Assembly: GCA_905197905.1 (NCBI GenBank)
Contig: CAJKAP010000007.1
Location: forward strand, 62,001 to 126,000
Reading direction: 5' to 3'
Origin: an uncultured Sutterella sp.
GTDB taxonomy: Bacteria; Pseudomonadota; Gammaproteobacteria; Burkholderiales; Burkholderiaceae_F
DNA length: 64,000 bases
Shown: positions 22,831 to 32,165 of the stretch, one piece after another
How positions within the stretch are numbered: position 1 is the stretch's first letter
How the letters are laid out: every line of letters begins with the position of its first letter
The notes under the pieces: generated by a model
What the model saw: only the letters and a program-made list of their open reading frames with translations
What the model was told of the DNA's origin: nothing
Database searches by the model: none
Translations under genes and position numbers: made by a program

Positions 22831-24810
22831 ATGGCTACAAAAAGCGCACAGCAAGAAGACTACGGTGTTGATTCCATCCAAGTATTGAAAGGCTTGGAAC
22901 CGGTGAAGTTGCGCCCAGGGATGTATACCCTCACGGATACGCCGCTACACATTATTCAAGAAGTGATTGATAACGCGAGTGACGAAGTGCTCGCAGGCTA
23001 CGGCACCAAGATTATGGTGACGAAGCACGTTGACGGCTCGATTACCGTAGAGGACGATGGGCGTGGAATTCCGTTTGGGATTCACCCCGAAGAAGGTCGC
23101 CCTGTGGTGGAATTAGTCTTCACGCAACTGCATGCTGGCGGTAAGTTCGCGAAAAAAGAGGGTTCTGGCCCTTACTCCTTTGCTGGCGGTTTGCACGGCG
23201 TGGGCGTGTCTGTCACTAACGCCCTTTCTTCTCGCATGGACGTGACTGTCTGGCGTGATGGTCAAGAAGCGCATATCTCTTTTGAAGACGGCCTCGTGGT
23301 TGAGCCCTTGTCTCTCGCGCCCTCTAAGCGCGGCAAAACGAAGACGGGGACCTCGGTCACCGCTCGCCCCAATCCCCGCTACTTTGATAGCGCTACAGTG
23401 CCTGAAGCCGCTCTGCAGCGCCTTTTGCGCTCGAAAGCCGTTCTTTTGCCTGGCTGCGAAGTCTCTTACACCAATGAAGCCACTGGGCAAACCTTGAGCT
23501 GGAAGTACGAAGGTGGCCTTCGTGAATACCTTCTCTCGGAACTCAATGGCGACGCTTACATCTCGCCCTTTGAAGCCTCGGGTTACGCAGACGAATCCAC
23601 CGAAGGCTTTTCCGTTGGGGAAGGGGCTGCTTGGGTGGTCATTTGGACCGCTGAAGGCGCGATTGAGCGCGAAAGCTATGTGAACCTCATTCCAACACCT
23701 CAGGGCGGCACCCACGAAGCAGGCTTAAAGGACGGGCTCTATCAAGCTATGATGGCCTTTATGCAGGCCTACGGTTTACAGAGCAAAAACGTGAAAGTCC
23801 TCTCGGAAGACGTCTTCTCGCGCGCTAATTTTGTGCTTTCCACCAAGTCGATTGATCCGCAATTCCAAGGTCAGACCAAGGAAAAACTGACGAGCCGCGA
23901 TGCGATGAAGCTGGTGAGTAGCTTTGTGCGTCCGCAGTTTGAATTCTGGTTAAATGACCACATTGAAGAAGGCAAAAAGCTTGCCGAATTGATCATTGCG
24001 CAGGCACAGGCTCGTCAACGCCAGTCGGCGAAATACGAAAAGCGTAAAACCTCCACCGTGGCCGTGCTACCAGGGAAGCTCACCGACTGCGAAACCGATG
24101 ATATTAGCCGCAACGAACTCTTCATCGTGGAAGGGGACTCGGCAGGCGGTTCCGCTAAGAAGGGTCGCGACAAAGAATTCCAGGCCGTGCTTCCCTTGCG
24201 AGGCAAGATTTTGAACACCTGGGAAGTGGACGGCGGCGAGCTGTTCCGCTCGGACACGATTCACGATATCGCTGTAGCGATTGGCGTGGATCCCCACGCT
24301 AAGGATGAAAAGGCGGATTTGCGTGGCCTTCGCTACGGAAAGATCTGCATTCTCTCTGACGCTGACGTGGACGGCAGCCACATTCAGGTGCTCCTTTTGA
24401 CGCTTTTCTATCGTCATTTCCCGCAGTTAATCGAGAAGGGACACGTCTTTGTCGCGATGCCGCCACTCTTTAGAGTGGACGTGCCAAAGCGTGGTAAGAA
24501 AGCTGAACGCAAGCTCTACTGCTTGGACGATCGTGAACTGCAACGCACGCTCGAGCAGCTTCGCAAAGAAGGCTTTACGGATGAACAAATTTCTATTTCG
24601 CGCTTTAAAGGGTTGGGCGAAATGGAGGCCGAACAACTGGCCGAAACAACCTTACACCCGGATACCCGTCGACTCCTCCCGGTGGCGCTTGGTGGCGTGA
24701 CTGAGGCGGTAACTCATCAGGTGATGAACCTTTTGATGGGGGGCAATGAAGCCAATGATCGCCGTCGTTGGATGGAAGTCTTTGGTGACGCAGTGGAAAC
24801 CGACGTATAA
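22831..24810 (+). CDS. parE: DNA topoisomerase IV subunit B
   Basis: 659 residues from ATG 22831 (AGAG 6 bp upstream); the TTG at 22801 is not needed. GHKL ATPase N-terminus (LRPGMYTLTDTPLHIIQEVIDNASDE, residues about 28-53, with DDGRGIPFGIHPEEGRPVVE), transducer domain, and TOPRIM domain with EGDSAGGSAKKGRD and DADVDGSHI. The size (659) and the short C-terminus fit ParE rather than the longer GyrB of proteobacteria, and parC follows 18 bp later. Together they decatenate replicated chromosomes. Confidence 0.94.
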   Translation: MATKSAQQEDYGVDSIQVLKGLEPVKLRPGMYTLTDTPLHIIQEVIDNASDEVLAGYGTKIMVTKHVDGSITVEDDGRGIPFGIHPEEGRPVVELVFTQLHAGGKFAKKEGSGPYSFAGGLHGVGVSVTNALSSRMDVTVWRDGQEAHISFEDGLVVEPLSLAPSKRGKTKTGTSVTARPNPRYFDSATVPEAALQRLLRSKAVLLPGCEVSYTNEATGQTLSWKYEGGLREYLLSELNGDAYISPFEASGYADESTEGFSVGEGAAWVVIWTAEGAIERESYVNLIPTPQGGTHEAGLKDGLYQAMMAFMQAYGLQSKNVKVLSEDVFSRANFVLSTKSIDPQFQGQTKEKLTSRDAMKLVSSFVRPQFEFWLNDHIEEGKKLAELIIAQAQARQRQSAKYEKRKTSTVAVLPGKLTDCETDDISRNELFIVEGDSAGGSAKKGRDKEFQAVLPLRGKILNTWEVDGGELFRSDTIHDIAVAIGVDPHAKDEKADLRGLRYGKICILSDADVDGSHIQVLLLTLFYRHFPQLIEKGHVFVAMPPLFRVDVPKRGKKAERKLYCLDDRELQRTLEQLRKEGFTDEQISISRFKGLGEMEAEQLAETTLHPDTRRLLPVALGGVTEAVTHQVMNLLMGGNEANDRRRWMEVFGDAVETDV

Positions 24811-24828
24811 GGGTGAGGAGACAAAAGA

Positions 24829-27594
24829 ATGGGACGCAAACCAAAATCAACGGCCGAAAATGACAACATGATGACGCTCTTTGGCGACGAAGAGTTCACG
24901 GAAACGGAAAATACAGTTGAGAAAGATTCTCAAGAAGAGGATACTAATAAGAATGAAGCAGAAGTAACCCGCGAAGAAGAGGTTACTCATAATAACGATG
25001 AGCTTACAGAAAATGGATCTGAAGAAGAAATTATCTCTGCAGACGATGCAGAGGATTCCGCAGAGAGTGACGACAGTGATGACGGCCAAGGGGATGGTGA
25101 TTCTGAAGAACCCGCCCCAGCAGACGTGTCACAAGCCCTCTCCTTAGACGATGTGATGAGTGGCGAACTCGAAGAGGACGGTGCGCTGACGCTCGCGCGT
25201 TATGCCAGCCGAGCCTACCTCGAGTACGCCATGAGCGTGGTCAAGAGCCGCGCACTCCCCGAAGTCACTGACGGCCAGAAACCCGTGCAGCGCCGCATTT
25301 TGATCGACATGGATCGAATGGGGCTCAAGGCTGGCAACAAAGTGGTGAAATCCGCGCGTGTCGTGGGTGACGTTTTGGGTAAATATCACCCTCACGGAGA
25401 CCAGTCCGTCTATGACGCCATGGTTCGTATGGCGCAGGACTTCTCGTTACGCTATCCCTTAGTCGACGGTAAAGGCAACTTCGGTAGCCGTGACGGCGAC
25501 TCGCAAGCCGCTATGCGTTACACGGAAGCGCGCTTGATGCCGATTGCCGACTTGCTCCTTGAAGAAGTCGATACGGGCGCCGTGGATTTCGTCCCCAACT
25601 ATGACGGCAACTTCAATGAACCAGTTGCCCTTCCCGCTAAATTACCTTTTGTGCTCTTAAATGGCGCCTCGGGGATTGCCGTGGGGATGGCAACGGAAAT
25701 TCCGTCCCACAACTTAAACGAAGTCGCAGATGCTTGCGAGCATTTGATTGACTATCCCGAATCCAATATTGACGAGATCATGAACTATCTGCCTGCTCCA
25801 GATTTCCCCTGTGGCGCGCAGATTATTAGCCCTCGCTCAGCCCTTCGTGACATTTACGAAACTGGCCGCGGCAAGATTCGCGTGCGTGCTCGCTATCACT
25901 TTGAAGATATGGCACGCGGTCAGTGGCAGTTGGTTGTGGATGAATTGCCGCCCGATACGTCGTCCGCTGCCGTTTTAAATCAGATTGAATCCATTACGAA
26001 CCCCAAAGTTCGTAATAAGAAAAAGACACTCACGAGCCAACAGCAGCAAGCCAAATCCGCCATGCTCGCGCTCCTAGATCGTGCACGCGATGAGTCGGGG
26101 AGTGGCACGCCAGTGCGCCTCGTTTTTGAACCGAAATCTCGCACGATTGACCGTGAAGAATTTGTCCGTACGCTCTTTGCACAAACCTCGCTCGAAAGTA
26201 ACGTCTCGGTCAACATGGTGATGATCGGCATTGATGGTCGTCCCCAGCAAAAGAACTTGATCACAATTCTCCAGGAATGGATCCAGTTCCGCACGCAAGT
26301 GGTGCGTCGTCGTAGCGAAGCACGCTTAGCGAAGGTGAACGACCGTATGCACGTGCTCGAAGGCCGTACGATCGCACTCTTGAACTTAGACCGTGTCATT
26401 GAAATCATCCGTCAGGAAGATGAGCCCAAGGCCGTGTTGATGTCGGAATTTAGTTTGACGGATCGTCAGGCTGAAGACATTCTGGAAATTCGTTTGCGCC
26501 AATTGGCTAAGCTTGCCGCGATCGCGATTGAACGCGAATTGGCTGAGTTGGAACGCGAAAAAGCAGGGCTCGAGCGCCTCTTGGGTAGCGACACTGTGTT
26601 GCGCCGTGCACTCGTGAAAGAAATTCGTGAAGCGGCCAAACTCTATGGTGACGAACGCCGCACGTTGGTGCGTGAAGCTGAAACGATCGTCAATGAGCAG
26701 AAGGTCGTTGATGAACCTGTGACGGTGGTCCTCTCGAAGAAGGGCTTTATCCTTGTGCGTAAGGGCCACGGACACGATACGTCGCTCATGACCTTCAAGG
26801 TGGGTGACGAACTCGATGTGGCGCTTGAATGCCGTAGCGTGGATGATCTCTACATCATCACCAAGGAAGGCCGTATCCATACGATTCGCGTCTCTGCGCT
26901 CCCGAATGGTCGTGGGGATGGGTTGCCAGTGAGCTCCTTCATTGACGCCGAAAAGGATTCCTTCGCCGGGGTCTTCACTGGTGACGATGAACAGCGTGTG
27001 TTGCTTGCCACAAGCGACGGTATGGGGCTTACCTGCCGCGTGAAGGATCTGCGTAGCTACCAGCGTGTGGGTCGCAGCTTCTTCAAGATTAACGATGGGG
27101 CAGAACTCTTGGCACCAGTCTTCTTTAACGATACGTACAACCTCTGTGCGAGCGTCTCGACGAATGGCCGCCTCTTAGTCTTCCCGATGGAAGAAATGCG
27201 CGAATTGAATCGCGGTGGCCAGGGCGTTGTGGTGATGAAGCTCGATAACGGTGAATCCGTGGTAGCACTCACGGCGAGTAGCCAGCGTGGTGTGGTCGTG
27301 AGTGGCATCGGCCGCGGTGGTAAGCAGCGCGATGTGCAAATCACGAAGCGCTCCTTTGAAGAGTTCGCTTCGCACCGTGCGCGTAAGGGCCGTCCGATTG
27401 GTATCTCCTGGAAGGCTGAAAAGGTGACTGCGCTCCCCGCTGAAGAAGAGTCGAGCACTTCTGGCTCTGAAGGCGGTTCCGCACAAGGAAGACGCTCTCA
27501 TAGTGGTAGGCTTTTCTACGACCAAAGAAGGAGGCGAGGAAAAACCGCGAAAAAACCTTCACAAACGGGCGCTTTTCTCGTTAGCATTAAATAA
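24829..27594 (+). CDS. parC: DNA topoisomerase IV subunit A with acidic N-terminal extension
   Basis: 921 residues. The conserved ParC/GyrA start (ALTLARYASRAYLEYAMSVV) begins only at about residue 119; before it is an extremely acidic, Glu/Asp/Ser-rich, low-complexity stretch (residues about 20-100). The catalytic Tyr is Tyr231 in MRYTEARL; PVQRRIL and GDQSVYDA motifs are normal; the C-terminal beta-pinwheel follows. The last ~45 residues are Arg/Lys-rich with many rare codons (aga, agg, cga), and another frame at 27490-27617 also reads plausibly, so the true C-terminus deserves checking. Start at ATG 24829 with GAGGAG upstream; no internal start with better context before residue 119 is evident. 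Confidence 0.92.
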   Translation: MGRKPKSTAENDNMMTLFGDEEFTETENTVEKDSQEEDTNKNEAEVTREEEVTHNNDELTENGSEEEIISADDAEDSAESDDSDDGQGDGDSEEPAPADVSQALSLDDVMSGELEEDGALTLARYASRAYLEYAMSVVKSRALPEVTDGQKPVQRRILIDMDRMGLKAGNKVVKSARVVGDVLGKYHPHGDQSVYDAMVRMAQDFSLRYPLVDGKGNFGSRDGDSQAAMRYTEARLMPIADLLLEEVDTGAVDFVPNYDGNFNEPVALPAKLPFVLLNGASGIAVGMATEIPSHNLNEVADACEHLIDYPESNIDEIMNYLPAPDFPCGAQIISPRSALRDIYETGRGKIRVRARYHFEDMARGQWQLVVDELPPDTSSAAVLNQIESITNPKVRNKKKTLTSQQQQAKSAMLALLDRARDESGSGTPVRLVFEPKSRTIDREEFVRTLFAQTSLESNVSVNMVMIGIDGRPQQKNLITILQEWIQFRTQVVRRRSEARLAKVNDRMHVLEGRTIALLNLDRVIEIIRQEDEPKAVLMSEFSLTDRQAEDILEIRLRQLAKLAAIAIERELAELEREKAGLERLLGSDTVLRRALVKEIREAAKLYGDERRTLVREAETIVNEQKVVDEPVTVVLSKKGFILVRKGHGHDTSLMTFKVGDELDVALECRSVDDLYIITKEGRIHTIRVSALPNGRGDGLPVSSFIDAEKDSFAGVFTGDDEQRVLLATSDGMGLTCRVKDLRSYQRVGRSFFKINDGAELLAPVFFNDTYNLCASVSTNGRLLVFPMEEMRELNRGGQGVVVMKLDNGESVVALTASSQRGVVVSGIGRGGKQRDVQITKRSFEEFASHRARKGRPIGISWKAEKVTALPAEEESSTSGSEGGSAQGRRSHSGRLFYDQRRRRGKTAKKPSQTGAFLVSIK

Positions 27595-27743
27595 AAGATC
27601 CGTCAACGCTCATTGAGGCACTTTGTTTAGAGAGGATGAATGGTGCTCTCCGCACTTAATGAGTGACAGGAAATCCATACTGCCAAAATAAGGAGACAGG
27701 GCTCTGGCGCTGAGATTAGCCAGAGGAACCTTGCGACAGTTCT

Positions 27744-29639
27744 ATGAAAGAAAAAATTGTGCGTTATCTCAAGAGTCTCTCCGCGAGACTCTTATTGCTC
27801 ACATTTATCTGGGTGAGCTTTATCTCGGTTCTCGTGGGCTATACGATGTTGCTCAACTGGCAGCTCGAAGCTTCCTCCGCCGCCACGAAAACGATTACCG
27901 ACATGCGCTACCACACTTTCCGTGTGGTGATTCTCTCACAGCCTATTTATTCCACTGAAACGTTTGACGCGGAAGTGAAAACGATCAACGACTCGTATGC
28001 GCTCCTCAAGAAAGGGGATCCTTGGTTGCCGTTGATGTTGCCACCTGGTGAAAAGATCCAAGAAGGCTTGGAGACCGTTTCGATCGAATGGTTTGATCGC
28101 CTGCTGCCGATTTTGCGTGCCGCCCGTGAGCATAAAGAAGGGGTCAATATTGATGCCACCCGAAAGCTCGTGGCGAGCCTTTCTGCGCTGACGGAAAAGG
28201 TCGAAGAAGATCGCACTTACTTCCTCTGGCAGCTTCGCTACTTGCAGATTTCGCTCATTATCATGGCGATCTGCTCGCTCTTTGTGATCATGTTCTTGCT
28301 CCTTCGCTGGGTCGTGCGCCCAGTGGATAGGTTGGGTGAGGCAATTCATCGCTTGAGTTCAGGGGATTTGAGTGCCCGTGTGGATCATTGCGGTGAAGAC
28401 GAAATTGGTCAGATCGCCCAGGGCTTTAACTTGATGGCAGATCGCCTCGAAAATTCTTACGACAACCTCGAACAGAAGGTGGCCGAGAAGACCGCTTCTG
28501 TGCAGGAAAAGAATAGCTACTTGGCGCAGCTCTATGAAATGACCGCGTTCTTCGCGCAGCAGCGTAGCCAAGAAGAAATCATCGAAGGCTTTGTTTCGCG
28601 CATTATCCGCCACTCCAACGCCGATGCTTGTACGGTGCACATCATTGACGAGTCCTCTGGCTTGATGCAGCTCGATGCGGCCGATGGGATTAGTGGCGAT
28701 TTGCTCTATCAGCTCTCTCGCTTTAAGAAAGACGAAGATGTGGTGCGCAACGTGCTCGAAAAGAGCTACCCCGTGTGCCTGCACTTGAAAGAGTCTGATG
28801 ATCCGCTCTCGCAGAGCTTGCGTGCTCAGGGCTTTAACGTGATTTATAGCTTCCAGATTCGTTCCACAACGGGCGACATTGGGGTCTATTCGCTTTACTT
28901 TAAGTCGGGTCCGCGCTTGACGACTCAGTTGGTGCGTCTCTTAAAGAACTTTGCCTCGCATTTTGGGATTGCCATTCAGAACGCTCGCTTAAACGAGCGA
29001 GACAGCCAGTTTGCGGTGGTCCAAGAACGTCAGTTGCTCGCTCAGGGCTTGCACGATTCGATCGCTCAGGCGCTCTCCTTCTTGAATTTGCAGGTGCAGT
29101 TCTTAACTGAGGCTATTGAGCGCAACGATATCCCACTTCGAGACGATAGTCTTGCTTCGATCCGTAAGGGCGTGCAGGAATGCTACGAAGACGTGCGTGA
29201 GTTGCTGTTGAACTTCCGTGAACGCTTGCACAAAGAAGACTTTATCGAAGGCGTGCAGACCGTGATCAAACGCTTTGAAGGTCAGGCACATGTTCAGACG
29301 AAACTCAAAGTCGTCGACAAGGGCATTGGGCTCACACCACGCCAGAAGTTGCAGGTGATCTTCATTATTCAGGAAGCGCTCTCTAACGTGCGTAAACACG
29401 CTCAGGCGCAGTCTGTGTTGATTACGATCGATAACCGCGAAGACCTTCGCGTCAACATCTTGGACGACGGTGTCGGGTTAGACGAAGAAGTGGTTGAAGC
29501 GCGTAAGGGGCAGCATGTCGGCCTCTCGATTATGTCCGAGCGTGCGAAGCGCATTGGTGCGACGCTCTCCGTTTCGAGAGCAGGCCCAGAAGGCGGTACC
29601 TTGGTGTCGCTCTTCTTAGGAAAAGACGCTCGCCATTAA
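27744..29639 (+). CDS. NarX-type sensor histidine kinase
   Basis: 631 residues. TM1 (about 13-35), periplasmic four-helix sensor of the NarX/PilJ N-terminal type with a P-box-like segment ATKTITDMRYHTFRVV (two conserved Arg), TM2 (about 168-192), HAMP (RWVVRPVDRLGEAIHRLSSG), a GAF-like region (residues about 290-415), then HisKA_3 dimerisation domain with phospho-acceptor His437 (GLHDSIAQALS) and HATPase motifs EALSNVRKHA and DDGVGL. These are the features of NarX/NarQ nitrate/nitrite sensors. No response regulator is adjacent: the next gene is on the opposite strand. The ligand is inferred only. Confidence 0.87.
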   Translation: MKEKIVRYLKSLSARLLLLTFIWVSFISVLVGYTMLLNWQLEASSAATKTITDMRYHTFRVVILSQPIYSTETFDAEVKTINDSYALLKKGDPWLPLMLPPGEKIQEGLETVSIEWFDRLLPILRAAREHKEGVNIDATRKLVASLSALTEKVEEDRTYFLWQLRYLQISLIIMAICSLFVIMFLLLRWVVRPVDRLGEAIHRLSSGDLSARVDHCGEDEIGQIAQGFNLMADRLENSYDNLEQKVAEKTASVQEKNSYLAQLYEMTAFFAQQRSQEEIIEGFVSRIIRHSNADACTVHIIDESSGLMQLDAADGISGDLLYQLSRFKKDEDVVRNVLEKSYPVCLHLKESDDPLSQSLRAQGFNVIYSFQIRSTTGDIGVYSLYFKSGPRLTTQLVRLLKNFASHFGIAIQNARLNERDSQFAVVQERQLLAQGLHDSIAQALSFLNLQVQFLTEAIERNDIPLRDDSLASIRKGVQECYEDVRELLLNFRERLHKEDFIEGVQTVIKRFEGQAHVQTKLKVVDKGIGLTPRQKLQVIFIIQEALSNVRKHAQAQSVLITIDNREDLRVNILDDGVGLDEEVVEARKGQHVGLSIMSERAKRIGATLSVSRAGPEGGTLVSLFLGKDARH

Positions 29640-29652
29640 TGCTTCTTGAGAG

Positions 29653-29681
29653 CCTCAGCCACCTGGCTGAGGTTTTCTTTT
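29653..29681 (+). terminator. Terminator of NarX-like gene
   Basis: CCTCAGCCA (29653-29661) / TGGCTGAGG (29664-29672) followed by TTTTCTTTT, 13 bp after the stop. Confidence 0.85.
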
Positions 29682-29694
29682 GGGTGCAGAAAAA

Positions 29695-29730
29695 CAAAGT
29701 CCACACGGCTTTAACACCATGTGGACTTTG
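29695..29730 (-). terminator. Terminator of aminotransferase gene
   Basis: CAAAGTCCACA / TGTGGACTTTG, 11-bp perfect stem, 14-nt loop, T-tract on the minus strand. Confidence 0.85.
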
Positions 29731-29755
29731 CGCTTTTGAGGAGATTAACCTCGAA

Positions 29756-30982
29756 TTAGAGACCGCGTTCTTCGATCAAGGAAGCGAGTGCCTTAGCAAG
29801 GGATTCCACGCCTGCGCGGATCTTCTGCGAAGGTACTGTCACAAACGAGAGGCGGCAGTGATCGACTTCTGCGTTCTGGCTATAGAACGCTTCGCCCGGC
29901 ACAAAGCCAACTGGCACGTCAGAATCCAACACACGACGCAAGAGGTCAGCAGAGTTGAGTCCCTTCGGGAGGTTCAACCAGATGAACATACCGCCAGAGG
30001 GGTGCGTCCAAGAGACCTGTGGGTGCTTCGGCATATGAAGTTCAAGGCTGTCGAGCATCACCTGAGCCTTTTCGCGGTAGAGCTTACGCACGTTAGGCAA
30101 ATGGGTGTCGAGCAAGCCAGCATTCATCACGCGAGCGGTGAGCAACTGGGTGTAGGTGCTCGTGTGCAAGTCCATATTGGTCTTTACCTGCACGAGCGCC
30201 TGAAGCACGTGCTTCGGACCGCAGATGTAGCCCAAACGAAGGCCAGGCGCCAAAATCTTACTCATCGTCCCGACGCGAAGGGTGCGTTCTGGGGCGAAAG
30301 CACGCAAGGAGCGCGGGGGCTTGTCGCCGTAATAGAGTTCACCGTAAGGATTGTCTTCCACAATCCAGAAATCGTATTCGCGAGCCTTATCAGCCAACTG
30401 CTGACGACGTTCTTCATCAATCGTCAAACCAGTCGGATTCTGGAACGTAGGCATCACATAGGCAAAGCGCGCATCACGGGCTTCTTCGCCAATCTTCGTC
30501 GGGTCCAAACCCTTGTCGTCATGCTGAAGGTCAACGTACTTCGGCTGGCAGAGGTTAAAGGCGAAGAGGGCGCCCAAATAGGTGGGGCGTTCAACCAAAA
30601 TCTTGGCACCTGGATCCACGAACGTACGAGCGATCAAGTCCAAAGCCTGCTGAGAGCCACTCACGATGATGACTTCGTCGGCAGAGGTCGGAACGCCTGC
30701 CTGGGTTTCATAACTTGCAATTGCGTTGCGAAGACTTGCCATGCCAGCTGCGCCCGAGTACTGCAATGCAGTCAATGCTTCGTTTTCGAGCGTGCGATCT
30801 GCCGCTTCCTGAATGGCCTTAACAGGGAAACCTTCCGGCGAGGGAAGGCCACCGGCGAAACTAATCACTTCAGGACGGTTAGCCAATGCGAGAATCTGGG
30901 CAATCACGGAGGAGGCTTTAGGTTTCCCGATGAGGCTATAGGTCGGCGTCACGCATTCTTGGCAATGAGAGTCTTCTGTCAT
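29756..30982 (-). CDS. PLP-dependent aminotransferase, class I/II (2-aminoadipate-transaminase-like)
   Basis: 408-residue fold-type I aminotransferase. Seen: substrate/cofactor region FAGGLPSPEGFP, LQYSGAAGMASLRNAIASY, FQNPTGLTID (Asn of the PLP site), EDNPYGELYYG, PLP-lysine motif GTMSKILAPGLRLGYICG, and C-terminal CRLSFVTVP (Arg for the carboxylate). This pattern is shared by LysN-like, broad-specificity aminotransferases acting on 2-aminoadipate, aromatic or branched-chain amino acids. No biosynthetic genes are adjacent, so the substrate is open. It stands alone between two hairpin terminators. Confidence 0.88.
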   Translation of the reverse strand: MTEDSHCQECVTPTYSLIGKPKASSVIAQILALANRPEVISFAGGLPSPEGFPVKAIQEAADRTLENEALTALQYSGAAGMASLRNAIASYETQAGVPTSADEVIIVSGSQQALDLIARTFVDPGAKILVERPTYLGALFAFNLCQPKYVDLQHDDKGLDPTKIGEEARDARFAYVMPTFQNPTGLTIDEERRQQLADKAREYDFWIVEDNPYGELYYGDKPPRSLRAFAPERTLRVGTMSKILAPGLRLGYICGPKHVLQALVQVKTNMDLHTSTYTQLLTARVMNAGLLDTHLPNVRKLYREKAQVMLDSLELHMPKHPQVSWTHPSGGMFIWLNLPKGLNSADLLRRVLDSDVPVGFVPGEAFYSQNAEVDHCRLSFVTVPSQKIRAGVESLAKALASLIEERGL

Positions 30983-31230
30983 AATGAAATTCCCAGATAA
31001 GTATGTTAGAGAGAGAAAAAATCCTTCGTTGAAGTCCTTATTTCTTCTTACTTCGTCACGAAGGAGGAGGTCCTACCCGATTCATTTCGAGAGGGGGTTT
31101 ATCCATTGTATGGCGCGAGCCCCCGATAAATCGGGCGCGAAAAAAATAATTTGCGCCTCACTTTCAATGGATCAGTCTTATTAAGTAGTATTCACTATAA
31201 AAGTGGCAAAAAATGCTCAGTTTGAGCACG

Positions 31231-31263
31231 AAAAAGGCGTATCCCGCAAAAGATACGCCTTTT
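31231..31263 (-). terminator. Terminator of nth
   Basis: AAAAAGGCGTATC (31231-31243) / GATACGCCTTTT (31252-31263) with 8-nt loop, 6 bp beyond the nth stop. The 286 bp between nth and the aminotransferase start holds nothing else recognised. Confidence 0.85.
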
Positions 31264-31268
31264 GTGCT

Positions 31269-32117
31269 TTAAGCCTTAGCCGCTGTTTTCTTTTTAGCGG
31301 GAGCTTTTTTGGCTTTGGTCTCGGTGGCTTTAACTGCCACTTTCTTGACTGTCTTTTTAGTCGAGGCTTCCGTTGCCGCTTTTGCCGTGCTCTTCTTGGC
31401 AGGAGCTTTCTTTGCGGGAGCCTTCTTAGCCTTAGCTGGTTTTTCAGCCGCAATTTCCTTTGTACTCACGCCAAGATCTAAGCGCTCGGCTTTTTCTGGT
31501 GCATTGCAAAATTCAGCAATAGGGCAGCGCTCACACTCTGGCGAGCGCGCCTTACAGATGTAGCGCCCGTGAAGCAAAATCCAGTGGTGAGCATTTTCTA
31601 AGAACTGCGGGGGCACTTGCTTGTAGAGCGCCTCTTCTACGTCGTCTGGCGTCTTGCCTGGCGCAAAGCCCGTACGATTGCAAACGCGGAAAATATGCGT
31701 ATCCACCGCGATACGTGGCTGATGGAAGGCGACGTTCAGCACCACATTGGCCGTCTTGCGACCCACACCAGGAAGTTTAATCAAGTCTTCAAAGCGCTCT
31801 GGGACCTTGCCTCCAAAGTCTTTGAGAATCATCTCGGCCATAGCGACGATGTGCTTGGCTTTCGAGCGATAAAGCCCAATCGTCTGGATGTAGGGAATAA
31901 TTCCATCAACGCCTAAAGCGGCAATTTGTTCCGGTGTATTGGCAACGGGGAAAAGCTTTGCCGTCGCGATATTGACGCCTTTGTCGGTGCTTTGCGCTGA
32001 GAGCGCCACTGCAACGATCAGCTCGTAGGGCGTGGTGTAATTCAATTCACTTTTGGGGTTGGGGTGCTCGTCGACGAGACGTTGCATAAATTCTGTGCGC
32101 TCTTTTAGTGTCAACAT
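31269..32117 (-). CDS. nth: Endonuclease III with histone-H1-like C-terminal tail
   Basis: 282 residues; DNA glycosylase/AP lyase for oxidised pyrimidines. Helix-hairpin-helix LPGVGRKTANVV with catalytic Lys121 and Asp139 (AVDTHIFRV), and the 4Fe-4S loop Cys188, Cys195, Cys198, Cys204 (spacing 6-2-5). Typical Nth ends soon after this loop (about 211 residues); here residues 223-282 form a Lys/Ala/Pro/Thr-rich repeat tail (units such as KAKKAPAKK, KKTVKKVAVKA) like histone H1/AlgP-type tails, likely a nonspecific DNA-binding extension. ATG 32117 has AGGAGA upstream. It follows the RnfB-like gene, a common Burkholderiales pairing. Confidence 0.95.
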   Translation of the reverse strand: MLTLKERTEFMQRLVDEHPNPKSELNYTTPYELIVAVALSAQSTDKGVNIATAKLFPVANTPEQIAALGVDGIIPYIQTIGLYRSKAKHIVAMAEMILKDFGGKVPERFEDLIKLPGVGRKTANVVLNVAFHQPRIAVDTHIFRVCNRTGFAPGKTPDDVEEALYKQVPPQFLENAHHWILLHGRYICKARSPECERCPIAEFCNAPEKAERLDLGVSTKEIAAEKPAKAKKAPAKKAPAKKSTAKAATEASTKKTVKKVAVKATETKAKKAPAKKKTAAKA

Positions 32118-32165
32118 GACTATCTCCTAACAGGTTCTCAGAAACATTGCGGTGAGTAGGGGTCT

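Noticed and set aside
29639..31000. 453-codon forward open frame opposite the aminotransferase
   Set aside because: The reverse strand encodes a complete aminotransferase with all motifs; the forward frame has composition typical of an antisense shadow.
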